A stretch of DNA of 64,000 nucleotides, taken from Paraflavitalea devenefica. GTDB taxonomy: Bacteria > Bacteroidota > Bacteroidia > Chitinophagales > Chitinophagaceae. Shown piece by piece: positions 44,601 through 53,376 of the stretch. The notes beneath the pieces were generated by a model that made no database searches, was not told the DNA's origin, and saw only the letters and a list, made by a program, of their open reading frames with translations. How positions within the stretch are numbered: the first letter of the stretch is position 1; every line of letters starts with the position of its first letter. The DNA lies in NCBI RefSeq assembly GCF_011759375.1, contig NZ_JAARML010000008.1, positions 1-64,000 on the forward strand, given 5' to 3'. A program made the translations under genes and the position numbers.

Positions 44601-44924
44601 ATAGCAATGATTTAGGTGATCGGAGAAAGAACTGGTATAAAGTTACGCTATTTGGTAATAGCGGCGAGTGGGCATTTGCTTCGATGACTGTTGCTTTACT
44701 TATGTACGAAAAATAATCCACAATTCCTATACCCACTTACCACATAAAACTTTGAATTCTTTAAGTTTTGCTTTGATTTTTGCAATCGTGTCATTTTATA
44801 ATCACTGTACCTTTACCAGGCATTTCTCCCATCGTTCTATCCGTCCATGTTATTTAGTTAGCCATAACCTTACATCCTTTAAGTCTGAAGGAAAGGTATT
44901 CTATTATTCATACATCGAACCATC
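44601..44924. other. AT-rich intergenic region before the molybdenum hydroxylase operon
   Basis: About 320 bases between the divergent DoxX and 2Fe-2S subunit genes. TACCTTTA at 44811-44818 is one base off the -7 consensus, but no -33 box sits at the right distance. No hairpin or RNA gene was seen. Confidence 0.4.
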
Positions 44925-45395
44925 ATGATAAAACTACAAGTCAACAGTAAAAGCTATTCCGTTGAGGCAAGTCCGCAAATGCCCTTGCTATGGGTATTGC
45001 GTGATATGCTGGGACTCACGGGAACAAAGTTTGGTTGCGGCATGGCGCAATGCGGCGCCTGTACTGTTCACCTGAACGGGGAAGCAGTACGCTCCTGTGT
45101 AACGCCGGTTTCGCGGGCTGCCAACCAACAGGTAACTACTATTGAAGGACTCTCTTCCAATTTGAGCCATCCCCTGCAACGGGCCTGGCTGGAAGAAGAT
45201 GTATTACAGTGCGGCTATTGCCAGAGCGGCCAGCTTATGTCGGCAGCAGTATTGCTGCGCGAGAAGCCTGATCCTACGGATGAAGATATTGACAAGGCTA
45301 TGAGTGGTAATATCTGCCGTTGCGGTACTTATCCGCGGGTACGTAAAGCTATTCACCGGGCCGCTCAATTACAAAAAGAAGGAGGTAAACAATGA
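44925..45395 (+). CDS. 2Fe-2S subunit of a molybdenum hydroxylase (isoquinoline 1-oxidoreductase alpha type)
   Basis: A 156-residue protein with plant-type ferredoxin cysteines C38-C43-C46-C58 (GCGMAQCGACTVHLNG, RSC) and the second, all-helical [2Fe-2S] cluster C96-C99, C131-C133 (CGYCQSGQ, CRCG). This is the small electron-transfer subunit of xanthine-dehydrogenase-family enzymes of the Ior/aldehyde-oxidase type. It has no signal peptide and is probably co-exported with its partner, whose start overlaps its stop by four bases (ATGA). Confidence 0.95.
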   Translation: MIKLQVNSKSYSVEASPQMPLLWVLRDMLGLTGTKFGCGMAQCGACTVHLNGEAVRSCVTPVSRAANQQVTTIEGLSSNLSHPLQRAWLEEDVLQCGYCQSGQLMSAAVLLREKPDPTDEDIDKAMSGNICRCGTYPRVRKAIHRAAQLQKEGGKQ

Positions 45396-47578
45396 GCACT
45401 ACACCTGCCATGAGCCGCCGGAAGTTTTTACAAACAACCAGCGTTTTTGCCGGAGGATTACTGATCCCTTTTGTGGTGCCAGCAGGCGCCAAACGCATGG
45501 GCATTTTTGATGCCCCGGCAGCGGGTGCAGATGGCAGCGCCGTTGCCTTTGCTCCCAATGCCTACCTGGGCATCGGAAAAGATAATACCATACATATTAT
45601 GCTGGCGCATGTGGAAATGGGACAAGGCGTATGGACAACCCTGCCCATGCTGATCGCTGATGAACTGGATTGTGACTGGAATAAGATCAAGGTAGAACAT
45701 GCGCCACCCGGGCAACCTTATGTTCACACAGTGTATGGTCTGCAAATTACGGGCGGGTCCTCCTCTACCTGGTCAGAGTTTGACCGTTATCGCCAGGCAG
45801 GCGCTACGGCGCGCACTTTACTGGTAGCTGCCGCGGCACAACAGTGGGGCATTGCACCGGAAGCATGCAGTACCGCCGATGGATTTGTGATAGCCGGTGA
45901 TAAAAAAGTGAGTTATGGAGAAGTAGCCGATGCAGCCGCCAAGCTACCACCACCGGCTAATGTAACGCTAAAGCCAGCCAGTGAATGGAAGTATATCGGT
46001 AAAGGAAGGAAAAGGCTGGACACGGGCGAAAAGATCAATGGGCAGGCAAAGTTTGGGATGGATATACAATTCCCCGGCCTGCTTACTGCCCTGGTAGCAC
46101 GCCCACCGGTATTTGGCGGTAAGGTGAAGTCTTTTGATGCCACCAAAACAAAAGCCATTCCCGGCGTAAAGCAGGTAGTGAAGGTGCCATCGGGTGTAGC
46201 CGTGATCGCCGATCATTTCTGGGCAGCCAAACGCGGACGTGATGTACTGAAAGTAGAATGGGATATTGACCCGGTACTGGCTATTGACAGTAAAAAGTTA
46301 TGGGATGATTACCGGAAGCTGGCCGCCACGAAAGGAGCTGTTGCGGCGCAGGCGGGTGATGTGGCAGCGGCTTTACCCAAAGCAACCAGTACTATTGATG
46401 CAGAATATACATTGCCCTACCTGGCGCATGCGCCTATGGAGCCGTTGAACTGTACCGTAAAGATCACGGGTAATAAGTGCGAGATATGGACCGGCACCCA
46501 ACTGCCCGGCCTTGATCAGGCCAACGCGGCAAAGATATTGGGCTTTCAACCCGAACAGGTAGCCGTGAACACGGTATTCCTGGGTGGCGGCTTTGGACGA
46601 CGCGCTACGGCGACCTCTGATTTTGTAGCAGAAGCCGTGGAAGTAGCCAAAGCCAGCGGCAAACCAGTTAAAACGGTGTGGACGCGGGAAGATGATATCC
46701 GCGGCGGTTATTACCGGCCTGCCTTTATGCACCTCGTGCGTATAGGATTGGGGGCTGATAAGATGCCCACAGCCTGGCAACACAGTATAGTAGGCCAGTC
46801 TATCATGACCGGCACTATGTTTGAAGCAGGTATCAAAAATGGTATAGATGAGACTTCTGTGGAAGGCGTCCATGATTCGCCTTATATGGCCGCTATTCCC
46901 GATCGCCTTATTGAGCTGCACTCTCCCAAAAGCAAAATACCGGTATTGTGGTGGCGTTCTGTAGGGCATACCCATACTGCCTTTGTGATGGAAACGATGA
47001 TTGATGAACTGGCGCATGCTGCCGCGAAGGACCCTGTGGAATTCCGCCGGTCATTGTTGAAGACACATCCGCGTCACCTGGCCGCCCTTAACCTGGTGGC
47101 AGAAAAATCCGGCTGGGGCACTTCGTTACCTGCCGGGCATTTCAGGGGTGTGGCGGTACATGAATCTTTTGGCAGTTTCGTGGCGCAGGTAGCTGAAATT
47201 TCTCTTGATAAAGGAACGCTACGGGTGCATCGCGTCACCTGCGCGATAGATTGCGGACTGGCGGTGAACCCGGATGGTGTAGCGGCCCAGATGGAAAGCG
47301 GTATTATATTCGGTCTCACAGCGGTCCTATATGGTGAGATCACATTGGAGAAAGGACGTGTGCAACAGCGGAATTTTCACGACTACCGCATGCTGCGTAT
47401 GCAGGAAACACCGGCCATCAGTGTTCACATTGTTCCCAGTACAGAAAAGATGGGCGGCGCCGGCGAACCTGGCGTACCTCCCATAGCACCGGCCATCGTG
47501 AATGCCATTTTTTCGGCTACCGGTAAGCGGATACGCAGTCTGCCGTTACAGGCTGGCGATCTGCAGGGCAATGCATGA
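45392..47578 (+). CDS. Molybdopterin-binding subunit of a Tat-exported aldehyde/isoquinoline oxidoreductase
   Basis: A 728-residue protein with a twin-arginine signal (MSRRKFLQTTSVFAGG). Molybdopterin-binding motifs VFLGGGFGRRATATSDFV (about 394) and GGAGEPGVPPIAPAIV with the catalytic Glu (about 694) are present. The N-terminal HVEMGQGVWT and the order of domains match the IorB-type large subunit of periplasmic aldehyde dehydrogenases. It hydroxylates aldehydes or N-heterocycles and passes electrons to the 2Fe-2S partner and probably the cytochrome downstream. FAD subunits of the CoxM type are absent, consistent with cytochrome as electron acceptor. Confidence 0.94.
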   Translation: MSTTPAMSRRKFLQTTSVFAGGLLIPFVVPAGAKRMGIFDAPAAGADGSAVAFAPNAYLGIGKDNTIHIMLAHVEMGQGVWTTLPMLIADELDCDWNKIKVEHAPPGQPYVHTVYGLQITGGSSSTWSEFDRYRQAGATARTLLVAAAAQQWGIAPEACSTADGFVIAGDKKVSYGEVADAAAKLPPPANVTLKPASEWKYIGKGRKRLDTGEKINGQAKFGMDIQFPGLLTALVARPPVFGGKVKSFDATKTKAIPGVKQVVKVPSGVAVIADHFWAAKRGRDVLKVEWDIDPVLAIDSKKLWDDYRKLAATKGAVAAQAGDVAAALPKATSTIDAEYTLPYLAHAPMEPLNCTVKITGNKCEIWTGTQLPGLDQANAAKILGFQPEQVAVNTVFLGGGFGRRATATSDFVAEAVEVAKASGKPVKTVWTREDDIRGGYYRPAFMHLVRIGLGADKMPTAWQHSIVGQSIMTGTMFEAGIKNGIDETSVEGVHDSPYMAAIPDRLIELHSPKSKIPVLWWRSVGHTHTAFVMETMIDELAHAAAKDPVEFRRSLLKTHPRHLAALNLVAEKSGWGTSLPAGHFRGVAVHESFGSFVAQVAEISLDKGTLRVHRVTCAIDCGLAVNPDGVAAQMESGIIFGLTAVLYGEITLEKGRVQQRNFHDYRMLRMQETPAISVHIVPSTEKMGGAGEPGVPPIAPAIVNAIFSATGKRIRSLPLQAGDLQGNA

Positions 47579-47603
47579 GATTTTCATCAGTAAATGACAG
47601 GAC

Positions 47604-48215
47604 ATGAAACAAACTAAAAGGTTTATTTTATACACGCTATGTATAGTGGCCAGCTTATCACTGGCGGCTGTTAGTATTCAACCGGGAAAGAAGGCAACAA
47701 GGCATAAAGGCATTGAGGCAACGAAGGATGAAGCGGCCTCCAAAGAAGCCTTCCTTGCTGTATATAAGGTGCTGATGAGCCCGCGGTGCATGAACTGTCA
47801 TCCGAAAGGTGATGCACCCTTACAGGGCGATGACAGCCACGTGCATACGATGGATGTTACCCGCGGGCATGATGGCAAGGGATTGTACGCCATGAAATGC
47901 GCCAACTGCCATCAAAGCGGTAATACGCCAGGACTTAATATGCCGCCCGGCAATCCCAACTGGCACCTGCCGCCGGCTGATATGCCGATGGTATTTGAAG
48001 GCAGATCCCCGAAGGAGTTGGCCCTGCAATTGAAAGACCCCAATCAAAACGGCCATAAGACCCTGCAGCAGCTAATTGACCACGTATCAAAAGACACCCT
48101 TGTATTATGGGGCTGGAATCCCGGCGATGGCCGTAACCGACCGCCTTTAAAACATGCGGAGTTTGTAAAACAGTTTAAGACGTGGGTGGCAAAGGGTGCA
48201 GCAGTGCCGGATTGA
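47604..48215 (+). CDS. Diheme c-type cytochrome of the molybdenum hydroxylase operon
   Basis: A 203-residue secreted protein (signal MKQTKRFILYTLCIVASLSLAAV). Two heme sites are visible: CMNCH (C62-C65-H66) and CANCH (C99-C102-H103). Met candidates for axial ligands occur in LNMPPGNP and DMPMVF. It starts 25 bases after the molybdopterin subunit and is likely the electron acceptor. Residues about 29-41 (KKATRHKGIEATK) are encoded by a four-copy, 8-base tandem repeat (AGGCANNN), so this linker seems to derive from an intergenic-type repeat. Confidence 0.85.
   Translation: MKQTKRFILYTLCIVASLSLAAVSIQPGKKATRHKGIEATKDEAASKEAFLAVYKVLMSPRCMNCHPKGDAPLQGDDSHVHTMDVTRGHDGKGLYAMKCANCHQSGNTPGLNMPPGNPNWHLPPADMPMVFEGRSPKELALQLKDPNQNGHKTLQQLIDHVSKDTLVLWGWNPGDGRNRPPLKHAEFVKQFKTWVAKGAAVPD
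47692..47727 (+). repeat. Octamer repeat AGGCANNN inside the diheme gene
   Basis: AGGCAACA, AGGCATAA, AGGCATTG and AGGCAACG follow in perfect 8-base register, then AAGG. The same pattern recurs at 54142 after the stop of an unrelated gene. A period of 8 in a coding region shifts frame with every unit. Confidence 0.7.
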
Positions 48216-48722
48216 TTATTGTTTCAACACTTTTACGGTGAGTTTGCGGCCGGAGACGGGATTGCGGATGATGAGCATATAGATGCCAGGCTTGAGGCCG
48301 GTTACCGGAATAGATTCATGGTGATAGCCCGGCATCAATTCCCTGGAACGTGCCAGCACCTGCTGGCCGGTGGCTGTATACAAGGTAAGCAAGACCGACG
48401 TCGTCTCTTCAAGGTATAATTTTATGTATAAGGTCGTTTGTACCGGATTGGGATACACCAGCGCAAAACCATTGCCAGTACCCAGATCAATCTGTATTGC
48501 ATTCGGCTGGTGCAAGCCCTGCGTACAAATGGGATTGATACCTGCAGTAGCGATCACCGTCTCCCCTACAGTACTTTCAATAGCATAGCCATTTACAACA
48601 GCACTGCTGCCTGCACTGGCAATTGTCACCTGTTTTGCCTGTTGCGCTTGTCCGTGAGTGGCTAATAACAATAGGGCGAGCAGGTAAAGCAAACTACTGC
48701 TGAAAAAACGCTTATTTACCAT
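48216..48722 (-). CDS. Minimal T9SS cargo protein
   Basis: About 168 residues from ATG 48722, chosen because it yields a signal peptide MVNKRFFSSSLLYLLALLLLATHGQAQ; the in-frame ATG at 48740 adds six residues. A short domain follows (VVNGYAIESTVGETVIATAGINPICTQGLHQP), then a T9SS type A sorting domain (YPNPVQTTLYIKL, VLARSRELMPGY, GIYMLIIRNPV, KLTVKVLKQ). More than half of the mature protein is sorting domain. It follows the tail-fibre-like gene by 21 bases on the same strand and is probably co-transcribed with it. Confidence 0.85.
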   Translation of the reverse strand: MVNKRFFSSSLLYLLALLLLATHGQAQQAKQVTIASAGSSAVVNGYAIESTVGETVIATAGINPICTQGLHQPNAIQIDLGTGNGFALVYPNPVQTTLYIKLYLEETTSVLLTLYTATGQQVLARSRELMPGYHHESIPVTGLKPGIYMLIIRNPVSGRKLTVKVLKQ

Positions 48723-48743
48723 AGTGCAATAGCTGGTCAATGG

Positions 48744-50474
48744 TTATTGTTTTACAGATTCTTCCGGCGCTACGCCACGCTCTCTGTTGGCTGTACCTGG
48801 TAATTTCCCTTTGCGCACATCATTGAGTAGCGTACCCCGCTCTGCTTCCGGCTTCAGCTCTTCTACCGGTATGCGGTGCTCCCTGGCATAGGCATCATGA
48901 CGGATGCCGGTGACCATCCAGGATATTTTACCATTGGGCGCGCCACCCGCTACACGGAATTTGTTGCCTGTTATTTCCTGCGCTATATAGATATTGGGCG
49001 AAGGTTTGCCGATAGCTGTAAGCTGGTAACGGAAATCCATGTTGAGCGCTTCAAAGTAACCGGGTAAAGTAATGGTGGCCTCCCCCCTGCTATCCAATAC
49101 TACATTACCGTTGTAGATGTTCATCATATCGGGCGATTCCACGAAGGAATGGGAGAGGTATTTGTTCTGCGGATCGAGCGGGTGATCAATTTTAAAACTA
49201 CCGGCAGCCTTGGACAGCGTACCATTTACATGCACCCTGCCCTGGAAATAACCGGCATAAGATCCTGTACCAGCACCTTCCCCATAAATAGCAAAGGTGT
49301 TAGCGCCAAGCGCATATCCCCATACAGCTTTGGCGTTGCCCGATCTTGTGGCCTGCCCAAATACGCCAGCTGCATATTGGTCATTGGAACCGGTGGAGCC
49401 AAAAACACCTACTGACTGCCCGGTGGTGGATAATACCTGTCCGCCTACCGCAGCCGCACTGTATCCTGTGCCATAGCTGTAGGCATTGAGGCCGATACTG
49501 TTGGCGTCATTGGCATATAGGATAAGTGCTCTGCCACTGGCGGCTGTCCAGGTTTGCCCCACGTGGTTGTGATCACTACGGGAAAGGGTATTCTGTATTC
49601 CATTGCCACCAAAGGCTGCACTGAGGGTCACCGCACCGTCAGCGCCTCCACCCACTAACCCGGCACCTGCATTGACTGCGGCAATATCGCCATTACCGGT
49701 GATGGTAATGGTGTTGTCTGTTACATCAAGCGTGGTTCCACCAGTAGCAGCCAGTGTTACCTCATCTTTTAGACCATTGAAACTTTTCACTACCTGTGCC
49801 GCGGGTATCTTAGTGGCTGTAACCGCATTGTCGGCAATCTTTGCGGTGACCACTGCATTATCGGCCAGTTTCGCCGAATTCACTGCTGCATCAGTGAGTT
49901 TCGGCGTGGTGATCACTCCGTCTCCCACTTTCGCTGTAGTGATTACATGGTCAGGTAGCTTGGGGGTTGCCACAGCGCCGTCTGCAATTTTATTAGTGGT
50001 GATCGTATTGGCGCCAATAACGGTAGCATTTTGTGCGCCGCTTATGTCACCTGTGAGTGATCCGGTGAAACTGCCGGCTTTCTCAGCCTGCAAGGCATAG
50101 GGTACTGCAATCAGTTCCATGGTGGCCAGGGGTGTATAGCTGCTGCCCCCGTTGATGTCTACTTCCACCTGCAGGAATTTGGCGCCTGTACCCCAGGCAA
50201 CGTCGGCAAATACGCCGGAGACGACTGTTCCTCCCCCTATCTGCAGGTTTACCAGTCCAAAAGAACTGGTGGTGGTGTTGTGCCGTTCGCTGTACAACAC
50301 AGTCCCTGTAGCTGCGCCATCACGGATACTAAAGCGCAGGCTTACGTTGCGGCTGGCTATAATGGCGCCATTGGTATTCCTGACCACAGCCTGGTAGTTG
50401 AATTTGCGGGGAGCTTGCGCCTGCAGGGAATGGCAGACGAGCATAATCAAAAAGCTTAACAGCAGTTGCTTCAT
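48744..50474 (-). CDS. Tail-fibre-like secreted protein with decapeptide repeats
   Basis: A 576-residue protein with signal MKQLLLSFLIMLVCHSLQAQ. The N-terminal domain has APRKFNYQAVVRNTNGAII, the start of a common Bacteroidetes secreted family. Residues about 155-228 are 10-residue repeats of the type VITTAKVGDG, VITTPKLTDA, AVNSAKLADN, AVVTAKIADN, as in trimeric phage-tail-like fibres. The C-terminal part has YAGYFQGRVHVNG, then KYLSHSFVESPDMMN, a chaperone-like/peptidase-like end found in such fibres. It has no T9SS domain. Confidence 0.78.
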   Translation of the reverse strand: MKQLLLSFLIMLVCHSLQAQAPRKFNYQAVVRNTNGAIIASRNVSLRFSIRDGAATGTVLYSERHNTTTSSFGLVNLQIGGGTVVSGVFADVAWGTGAKFLQVEVDINGGSSYTPLATMELIAVPYALQAEKAGSFTGSLTGDISGAQNATVIGANTITTNKIADGAVATPKLPDHVITTAKVGDGVITTPKLTDAAVNSAKLADNAVVTAKIADNAVTATKIPAAQVVKSFNGLKDEVTLAATGGTTLDVTDNTITITGNGDIAAVNAGAGLVGGGADGAVTLSAAFGGNGIQNTLSRSDHNHVGQTWTAASGRALILYANDANSIGLNAYSYGTGYSAAAVGGQVLSTTGQSVGVFGSTGSNDQYAAGVFGQATRSGNAKAVWGYALGANTFAIYGEGAGTGSYAGYFQGRVHVNGTLSKAAGSFKIDHPLDPQNKYLSHSFVESPDMMNIYNGNVVLDSRGEATITLPGYFEALNMDFRYQLTAIGKPSPNIYIAQEITGNKFRVAGGAPNGKISWMVTGIRHDAYAREHRIPVEELKPEAERGTLLNDVRKGKLPGTANRERGVAPEESVKQ

Positions 50475-50505
50475 ACAGGAGTGTTTCGGTATGAGGGAGA
50501 TACTG

Positions 50506-50513
50506 CAAAGCTA
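50506..50513 (-). promoter_or_regulatory. -7 element of the tail-fibre-like gene
   Basis: CAAAGCTA on the plus strand reads TAGCTTTG on the minus strand, an exact TAnnTTTG match, 31 bases before the ATG at 50474. No TTTG -33 box at standard spacing. Confidence 0.35.
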
Positions 50514-50596
50514 TACTGCCATGGGACCGCAGGGGGCGGTTTGTATGTGAACTGCAGGAGTTTGTATGTGAATGTCTGAACCGGGATAAATGAATC

Positions 50597-50627
50597 TTTG
50601 AATTGAATAGCGGCAGGCTTATCTTTA
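50597..50627 (+). promoter_or_regulatory. Promoter of the DUF1080 lipoprotein
   Basis: TTTG at 50597-50600, exactly 19 bases, then TATCTTTA at 50620-50627, one base off the consensus. The start codon at 50649 is 21 bases downstream. Confidence 0.6.
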
Positions 50628-50648
50628 GCATCCAACTTTACAAGTTAT

Positions 50649-51449
50649 ATGAAGCCATTCCTTTTTATTGCCCTTATTACAACGATTGCGTGCGCAGGTT
50701 GCAGCACTGCCAGGCATACTTCCACCAACGACGGATGGATCAACCTGTTTAATGGTAAGGATATTAATGATTGGTTTGTGAAGATCCAGCACCATGACGT
50801 AGGGGTGAACTTTGGTAATACTTTCCGGGTGGAAGACAGTATGATCCGGGTAAGTTATGATCAGTATGGCGACTTCAATGACCAGTTTGGCCACCTGTAT
50901 TATAAAACACCTTTTTCTTATTATCACCTGAAGCTGGAATACCGGTTTGTGGGTCAACTGCAGCGTGGCGCCCCCTCCTATACTTTACGCAACAGCGGTG
51001 TGATGTACCATTCACAGGACCCGCGTACCATGTCCAAAGAGCAGGACTGGCCCATCTCTGTGGAAATGCAGTTCCTGGGCGGACTGGGTGATGGCAAACC
51101 AAGAACAACGGGCAATATGTGCTCTCCCGGCACCCATATTGTATACCAGGGCAAGCTGGATGACCGGCATTGCATTAACTCTACTTCCAAAACGTATGAT
51201 GGCGATCAGTGGGTACGGGCCGAACTGATCGTACTGGGAGATTCCCTGATCACCCATATTATTAATGGCGATACGGTGATGCAATATTCCAAACCGCAAA
51301 TAGGTGGGCCCGTTGTGAACCGTTATGACCCGGCCATTAAGCAAGACGGCAAATTGTTGAGCAGCGGGTTTATAGCACTGCAAAGTGAAGGTCAGCCGGT
51401 AGACTTCCGGCGGATACAGTTGAAGGATCTTTCGGCGCTGAAAAAGTAA
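50649..51449 (+). CDS. DUF1080 (3-keto-disaccharide hydrolase-like) lipoprotein
   Basis: A 266-residue lipoprotein (ITTIACAGC, Cys about 18, then STARHTS). The mature domain is the jelly-roll DUF1080 type: GWINLFNGKDINDWFVKI near the start, then YYKTPFSYYHLKLEYRFVG, YTLRNSGVMYHSQDPRTM, IPVEMQFLGGLGDGKPRTTGN-like strands, and PVDFRRIQLKDL at the end. Such proteins hydrolyse or bind oxidised (3-keto) glycosides. It faces a convergent reductase gene. The substrate is not evident. Confidence 0.87.
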   Translation: MKPFLFIALITTIACAGCSTARHTSTNDGWINLFNGKDINDWFVKIQHHDVGVNFGNTFRVEDSMIRVSYDQYGDFNDQFGHLYYKTPFSYYHLKLEYRFVGQLQRGAPSYTLRNSGVMYHSQDPRTMSKEQDWPISVEMQFLGGLGDGKPRTTGNMCSPGTHIVYQGKLDDRHCINSTSKTYDGDQWVRAELIVLGDSLITHIINGDTVMQYSKPQIGGPVVNRYDPAIKQDGKLLSSGFIALQSEGQPVDFRRIQLKDLSALKK

Positions 51450-51453
51450 TAGT

Positions 51454-51508
51454 CCGCAGGGACCCTTTCAGGAGACCCCGCGGAGAAAATTAAATAGACC
51501 CTGCGGGG
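51454..51508. repeat. Alternative G+C-rich hairpins between convergent genes
   Basis: CCGCAGGG (51454-51461) pairs with CCCTGCGG (51499-51506), and CCCCGC (51476-51481) pairs with GCGGGG (51503-51508); the two pairings exclude each other. A related but shorter string follows the giant surface gene (8201-8230). It may act as a two-way terminator. Confidence 0.4.
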
Positions 51509-51511
51509 AAG

Positions 51512-52483
51512 CTATTCATTGACCAGTATTATTTTGCCGATATGCCTGCTGCTTTGCATGAGCCGGTGGGCTTCGGCCGCTTCTTCAAAAGAAAAGGTTT
51601 TATAAATAACAGGCTTGTATTGCCCCGCTTCTATTAAAGGCCATACCTGTTGATGGATATCGAGGGCAAGCGCTTTTTTGTAACTGTATTCCCGGTTACG
51701 CAAGGTGCTGCCGGTAACTGTAAGGCGTTTGCGCATGAGTTTGAATAGGTTCAATTGCACTTCATTCCCTTCCACGGCATTGATGTATACCAGTCTGCCT
51801 TCGGGACTTAGTATGTTAAGGTTCTTATCGAGGTAATCGCCGCCTACCATGTCCAGTATAACATTTATTCCTGTAGTGGCCAGTTCCTGTTCAAAATCCT
51901 GCGTTTTGTAGTTGACATATTTCTTAGCCCCCAGCTCCAGGCAGGCTTTGCCTTTTTCGTCTGAACCCACTGTAACAAAAACCTGTACCCCAAAGGCCCT
52001 GCCCAGTTGAATAGCTGTAATGCCAATACCACTACTACCGCCATGCACCAATAGTTTTTCCCCTTGTTGCAACCTGGCCCTTTGAAAAAGATTGGACCAT
52101 ACAGTAAAGATGGTTTCCGGCAGACTGGCCGCTTCGGCAAAACTGAATCCTGCAGGAATGGGCAGGCATTGGCCTTCCTGTACCGTTGCCATTTCTGCAT
52201 AACCACCTCCGGCAATGAGAGCGCACACGTTGTCGCCCGGCTTCCATAGGGTAACAGCATCACCGCATTGGATGATGATCCCAGCTACTTCCATACCGGG
52301 AATATCAGCCGGCGCGCCCGGAGGCGCGGGATAGTTGCCCTCACGTTGCGAAAGATCGGCCCGGTTAAGACCGGCGGCCTTCACGGCTATCAACACTTCA
52401 TCGGGTGCGGGCGAGGGGGTAGCATATTCCTGTACCTGTAATACTTCCGGTCCGCCCGGCTGCGTGATCACAACTGCTTTCAT
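51512..52483 (-). CDS. PIG3/zeta-crystallin-type NAD(P)H quinone oxidoreductase
   Basis: A 323-residue cytosolic protein (no signal). The N-terminus MKAVVITQPGGPEVLQVQEY, the GroES-like segment VLIAVKAAGLNRADLSQREGNYPAPPG, and the Rossmann motif LLVHGGSSGIGITAIQLGRAFG are those of the PIG3-like group of MDR quinone oxidoreductases. The family reduces quinones or unsaturated carbonyls with NADPH. It lies 35 bases downstream of the RibD-like gene on the same strand. Confidence 0.92.
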   Translation of the reverse strand: MKAVVITQPGGPEVLQVQEYATPSPAPDEVLIAVKAAGLNRADLSQREGNYPAPPGAPADIPGMEVAGIIIQCGDAVTLWKPGDNVCALIAGGGYAEMATVQEGQCLPIPAGFSFAEAASLPETIFTVWSNLFQRARLQQGEKLLVHGGSSGIGITAIQLGRAFGVQVFVTVGSDEKGKACLELGAKKYVNYKTQDFEQELATTGINVILDMVGGDYLDKNLNILSPEGRLVYINAVEGNEVQLNLFKLMRKRLTVTGSTLRNREYSYKKALALDIHQQVWPLIEAGQYKPVIYKTFSFEEAAEAHRLMQSSRHIGKIILVNE

Positions 52484-52518
52484 ATTGTTGCTTGTATAAA
52501 AGCAACAAAGATGCGTGT

Positions 52519-53118
52519 TTATTGCTTTCCTTTTGCCGGCACATAGGTAAGTACTGCCATGCCACAGTCATAAGATTGGGAGGCAACCAAAGTGAGGTCC
52601 CGTTTATAACCAGGGTCTTTAAAGATCGACAATCCGCTGCCCAGCGCTACAGGATTCACAAATAAATGGAACTCGTCAATAAGTCCTGCCGCAATAAGGG
52701 AGGATACAAAGCTGGCGCCGCCATATACGATCATATCCTTGCCGTCCTGTTTTTTTAGTGTATTGATCTCTTCTGCCAGGTTGCCTTTGGCCAGGCTGGT
52801 ATTTTCCCATACCGATTGGCTGAGCGTTTTGGTAAATACTACCTTATGGGCTGCTGTGATGGCTTTGGCAAAAGGATATTGCGGATCACCGGGATTGGAT
52901 GCCACCCTGGCCCAATGGTCAATAAAACCTTCTGCTGCCATTTTCCTGCTGGGCAGTACGGTATCAATAGTAGCATGCAGGTCGATGAAATACTTTTGTA
53001 ACGGATCATCCCAGGTCCAGGTTGGCCCCCAGTTCCAGATCATCCAATCCGTTCTTCCCTGCGAGTCGGCTATATAACCATCAACGGATATTTGTATTTG
53101 CAGTTTGAGTTTTTTCAT
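52519..53118 (-). CDS. RibD-C/dihydrofolate-reductase-like family protein
   Basis: A 199-residue cytosolic protein. The pattern KLQIQISVDGYIADSQGRTDWM, DTVLPSRKMAAEGFIDHW, VVFTKTLSQSVWENTSLAKG, DGKDMIVYGGASFVSSLIAAGLIDEFHLFVNPVALGSGLSIF matches the DHFR-like reductases of the RibD C-terminal family common in Bacteroidetes. The substrate is unknown. A -7 promoter element lies upstream of its start. The PIG3-like gene follows. Confidence 0.9.
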   Translation of the reverse strand: MKKLKLQIQISVDGYIADSQGRTDWMIWNWGPTWTWDDPLQKYFIDLHATIDTVLPSRKMAAEGFIDHWARVASNPGDPQYPFAKAITAAHKVVFTKTLSQSVWENTSLAKGNLAEEINTLKKQDGKDMIVYGGASFVSSLIAAGLIDEFHLFVNPVALGSGLSIFKDPGYKRDLTLVASQSYDCGMAVLTYVPAKGKQ

Positions 53119-53145
53119 GGCTTGTGGTGTTTACACTATTGTTAT

Positions 53146-53153
53146 CAAAAGTA
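53146..53153 (-). promoter_or_regulatory. -7 element of the RibD-like gene
   Basis: CAAAAGTA on the plus strand reads TACTTTTG on the minus strand (TAnnTTTG), 27 bases before the ATG at 53118. No -33 box at standard spacing. Confidence 0.35.
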
Positions 53154-53302
53154 GCGGGTTGGCAGTTGGGCCTGCTGGTGTCAATGCGACATTTAAAGGG
53201 GCCGTTTGCGGCAGGAAAGGCCGGCACAAGTACGCTAACGCACAGGAACCCGGTTGCATACTTGCACCAGGTCGTATATAATAAAATAAACTTTCAGAAA
53301 TA

Positions 53303-53333
53303 TTTGAAAGTTTGGAATAGTATAGTATCTTTG
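53303..53333 (+). promoter_or_regulatory. Perfect Bacteroidetes promoter of the membrane-protein pair
   Basis: TTTG at 53303-53306, exactly 19 bases, TATCTTTG at 53326-53333: both boxes and spacing match the consensus of the main Bacteroidetes sigma factor. The start codon at 53377 is 43 bases downstream. Confidence 0.75.
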
Positions 53334-53376
53334 ACTCAGCAAACGTTCTTATACCAACCATCAAAATACAACTGGT

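Noticed and set aside
44668..44928. 86-residue frame in front of the molybdenum hydroxylase genes
   Set aside because: Low complexity, rare-residue composition (Cys, His, Tyr, Phe), no homologous feature and overlap with the true start at 44925.
47692..47727. CRISPR-like array
   Set aside because: The units are only 8 bases with no unique spacers, so this is a simple tandem repeat.
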